A stretch of 8,454 bases of DNA from an uncultured Methylococcaceae bacterium (lineage in GTDB: Bacteria; Pseudomonadota; Gammaproteobacteria; Methylococcales; Methylomonadaceae): contig CAIMDR010000305.1 of the NCBI GenBank assembly GCA_903839795.1, positions 1 through 8,454 of the forward strand, given 5' to 3'. This document shows positions 5,878-8,454 of the stretch, one piece after another (position 1 is the first letter of the stretch; the number at the start of each line of letters is the position of its first letter). Below the pieces are notes generated by a model that was not told the origin of the DNA, did not search any database, and saw only the letters and a program-made list of their open reading frames with translations. The position numbers and the translations under genes are program-made.

Positions 5878-8454
5878 ATGAACGACATACGACCAGACCC
5901 TGACGAATTACTTGCCCGCGTAGAGCGTGAAGAAAGCCAACGGCGACGTGGGCGACTCAAGATTTTTTTTGGCGCCGCCGCCGGTGTTGGAAAAACCTAC
6001 GGGATGCTCTTGGTCGCTCAAGCCAAGCGGGCTGAAGGTGTCGATGTGGTGGTTGGACTGGTGGAAACCCACGACCGGCAAGAAACTATCGCGGTATTGA
6101 AAGGCTTGGAAGTGCTGCCGCCCAAGCTGGTTAAACACCGGGGCACAGTGCAGCGCGAGTTTGATTTGGAGGGCACCTTGAAACGTCACCCGACCCTGGT
6201 TTTAGTGGATGAATTGGCGCACAGCAATGCCGCTGGTTGTCGTCATTCCAAACGCTGGCAGGATGTGGAGGAATTGCTGAATGCAGGTATTGATGTTTAT
6301 AGCACGCTTAATGTTCAGCATTTAGAAAGTCTCAATGATGATGTTAATCTGGTAACCGGTGTGCAGGTTAAGGAAACCGTGCCGGATACGGTATTCGAGT
6401 TGGCAGATGAAGTTGAATTGATTGATTTGCCGCCCGATGAATTATTATTACGGCTTAAGGAAGGTAAGGTTTATGTGCCACAACAGGCGGAACGAGCGAT
6501 GCGCAGCTTTTTTCGCAAAGGCAATCTCATCGCCTTGCGTGAGTTATCCTTGCGCTACACCGCTGACCGCGTTGATGCACAAATGCAAGACTACAGGGAG
6601 ATCCACGCGATACATGATGTTTGGCCGGTCGGTGACAGGGTCTTGGTTTGCATGGGCGCCAATTCGGGTGCCGAAAGACTGATACGTGCCGCCAAGCGAC
6701 TAGCTACCAGCCTTCATGCGCACTGGCTTGTGGCTTATGTGGAAACGCCGGAGCTGCAACGCTTGCCGGCTGAACGTCGGGATGAAGTATTACGCGTATT
6801 GCGTTTTGCCGAACAGTTGGGTGCCGAAACGGTAACCTTGTCAGGATCCGATATGTGCAAAGAAATCCTGAGTCTCGCCAAAAGCCGCAATGTTACCAAA
6901 ATCATGTTGGGCAAACCCTTTCGCCGTGGGTGGAAGCGCTGGGTGCTGGGTTCGGTCGTCGATAAGCTGATTGCCGAAGCCCACAATATTAACGTTTATT
7001 TGCTGGGAAGCCCTAGCAGCGAAGGTATCTTGGAGCAAAAACGGCCTAAACCAATGTCGGAACCCACAGTACGACGCTCAGGGTATCCCTGGGAGCGCGT
7101 TAAGCGACACTGGTTAAGTTGGGTTTGGGCGCTGGTGATGACCGGTGGTACGACAATGCTCGCCTGGTTAATGTCAGGAAACTTTGAGTCGGCTAACTTG
7201 GTCATGATTTATTTGCTGGGCGTGGTTTTTATGGCCGCTCGGGTTGGCCGTGAAGCCTCCATTCTGACGTCGATTTTGAGCGTTGCCGCTTTCGATTTTC
7301 TGTTTGTAACACCGATTTATACTTTTGCAGTGGCGGATGCCCAATATTTAGTGACCTTCTTTATTATGTTATTGGTGGGGTTGATTATCAGTCATCTAAC
7401 CAGTAATGTACGTTTTCAGGCGAAGATAGCTTCGCATCGGGAACGCCGAGCCAATGTACTTTTCGCCTTAAGTAAAGATCTCGCGACCAGTCGTAACTTG
7501 GCAGAAATCTCTAAAATCGCCGTGCGTCATATTCAGGAAGAGTTTGGCGGTACTAGCGTATTGTTGTTTCCTGTCGATGATGACCGGCTGGATTATCCAC
7601 AAGACCCGGCCATAGCGGAATCTCTTCACGCTGCTGATTTAGGGGTTGCGCAGTGGGTTTTCGACCATGCCCGGATTGCCGGACAAGGCACCGATACCTT
7701 ACCCGGAGCCAGCGCAGTGTATTTTCCGCTATCCGGATTTCGTGGCGTTATCGGTGTGCTGGCTTTATGTGCCGCAAATCTGCGACGCGTATTTCTGCCT
7801 GAACAGCGTCGGCTATTGGATACCTTTCTTAGCCAGATTGCTCAAGCCATTGAACGGGTGCATTTTGCGGAAGAGGCACAACAAACGCAATTACGTATGG
7901 AATCAGAAACCCTACGCAATTCCTTACTTAGCGCCATTTCCCATGATTTACGCACGCCTTTGTCAGTTATCGTCGGCGCAGCCAGTACCTTGGTGGAAGA
8001 GGATGCTCTGCTTAGCGCGACTGATCGACAAGAATTGAGTCTTACCCTTTATGATGAAGCACTACGCATGTCAAACCTGGCAAGCAATATTCTGGATATG
8101 GCACGACTGGAAGGCGGGCAAGCCTCGTTAAACCTGCAATGGTATCCACTGGATGAAATTATAGGCGGCGCTTTGACGCGTATGCATAAACGATTTGAAG
8201 GACGTATCGTCAACACACGATTGCCGGATAGTCTTTGTTGGGTACGGCTTGATGCGGTACTCATCGAACAGGTGTTAATCAATCTGCTGGACAATGCCTG
8301 TAAATATACACCGGGTGGTAGTCCCATTGACATCATCGCCGAGCCTTCCACGCAGATACTAAAAGTAACCGTCGCTGATCGTGGGTCTGGAATACCAGAG
8401 GGATCAGAGGAAAAACTATTCGATAAATTTAATCAGGTAAATCGGGAAGGGTCG
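5878..8454 (+). CDS. kdpD: KdpD, K+/turgor-sensing histidine kinase (3' end beyond window)
   Basis: KdpD senses low K+ or osmotic stress and phosphorylates KdpE to switch on the kdp genes. The window holds 859 codons (E. coli KdpD has 894), so only a short C-terminus is missing. The N-terminal KdpD domain has a Walker A-like GAAAGVGKT (32-40) and a Walker B-like VDELAHSN (D111). A universal-stress-protein-like domain spans about 253-374. Four membrane helices fall in about 412-507, followed by the conserved arginine cluster (R512, R521, R523, R524) and a GAF-like region to about 660. The kinase core has the phospho-acceptor H689 in ISHDLRTPLS, the N-box NLLDNACKY (802-810), the G1 box DRGSGIP (834-840) and FDKF (848-851). 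The ATG is fixed by an in-frame stop at 5863-5865; the ribosome-binding site is weak (GGA at 5868-5870). Confidence 0.97.
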   Translation, partial: MNDIRPDPDELLARVEREESQRRRGRLKIFFGAAAGVGKTYGMLLVAQAKRAEGVDVVVGLVETHDRQETIAVLKGLEVLPPKLVKHRGTVQREFDLEGTLKRHPTLVLVDELAHSNAAGCRHSKRWQDVEELLNAGIDVYSTLNVQHLESLNDDVNLVTGVQVKETVPDTVFELADEVELIDLPPDELLLRLKEGKVYVPQQAERAMRSFFRKGNLIALRELSLRYTADRVDAQMQDYREIHAIHDVWPVGDRVLVCMGANSGAERLIRAAKRLATSLHAHWLVAYVETPELQRLPAERRDEVLRVLRFAEQLGAETVTLSGSDMCKEILSLAKSRNVTKIMLGKPFRRGWKRWVLGSVVDKLIAEAHNINVYLLGSPSSEGILEQKRPKPMSEPTVRRSGYPWERVKRHWLSWVWALVMTGGTTMLAWLMSGNFESANLVMIYLLGVVFMAARVGREASILTSILSVAAFDFLFVTPIYTFAVADAQYLVTFFIMLLVGLIISHLTSNVRFQAKIASHRERRANVLFALSKDLATSRNLAEISKIAVRHIQEEFGGTSVLLFPVDDDRLDYPQDPAIAESLHAADLGVAQWVFDHARIAGQGTDTLPGASAVYFPLSGFRGVIGVLALCAANLRRVFLPEQRRLLDTFLSQIAQAIERVHFAEEAQQTQLRMESETLRNSLLSAISHDLRTPLSVIVGAASTLVEEDALLSATDRQELSLTLYDEALRMSNLASNILDMARLEGGQASLNLQWYPLDEIIGGALTRMHKRFEGRIVNTRLPDSLCWVRLDAVLIEQVLINLLDNACKYTPGGSPIDIIAEPSTQILKVTVADRGSGIPEGSEEKLFDKFNQVNREGS

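Noticed and set aside
5963..5970. Eight-T run in kdpD, and an eight-A run in kdpA at 2570-2577, as programmed frameshift sites
   Set aside because: Both genes read through in frame with conserved protein sequence on each side, and no alternative frame of note follows.
7646..8038. A + strand open frame of 130 residues in another frame inside kdpD, and a similar one at 6422-6682
   Set aside because: kdpD is continuous in its own frame across both stretches, with recognisable domains. These are out-of-frame shadows.

Overview
The window carries a nearly complete high-affinity potassium uptake operon of the Kdp type, in the order kdpF-kdpA-kdpB-kdpC-kdpD, all on the + strand. kdpD runs off the right edge. 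The protein sequences are proteobacterial, with lengths and motifs close to those of the E. coli system. The moderate GC content and the abundance of short palindromic intergenic repeats suggest a gammaproteobacterium, perhaps a methanotroph of the Methylococcales. That lineage guess is inference from general resemblance; there is no 16S or marker gene here.

Layout. Positions 1-217 are non-coding and made of palindromic repeats: a 132-bp hairpin-ended element at 19-150 and a further hairpin at 176-204. A small, AT-rich, single-pass membrane protein gene of unknown function lies on the - strand (218-541). Positions 542-615 are its AT-rich upstream region, and 616-780 hold a run of stem-loops. 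The presumed kdp control region is 781-900. The kdp genes are kdpF (901-990), kdpA (990-2723), kdpB (2899-4968), kdpC (5184-5756) and kdpD (from 5878 to the end).

How the genes work together. KdpA is the K+-selective, channel-like subunit. KdpB is the P-type ATPase that energises it, KdpC an accessory subunit and KdpF a small stabilising peptide. Together they form the inner-membrane KdpFABC pump. KdpD is the sensor histidine kinase that, with the response regulator KdpE (expected just beyond the right edge), switches the operon on under K+ limitation or osmotic stress.

The unusual part is what lies between the genes. kdpF and kdpA overlap by one base, but the next three junctions are widened to 175, 215 and 121 bp, and each contains one or two palindromic miniature elements. 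Two copies of one 103-bp element differ at only two positions and flank kdpB as direct repeats. The second copy sits in the kdpC ribosome-binding site, bounded by a perfect 8-bp direct repeat (CATAAAGG). This looks like a target-site duplication that regenerated the Shine-Dalgarno sequence, so the insertion left kdpC translatable. I found no wholly new protein system; the most distinctive signal is this invasion of an essential-complex operon by miniature palindromic elements.
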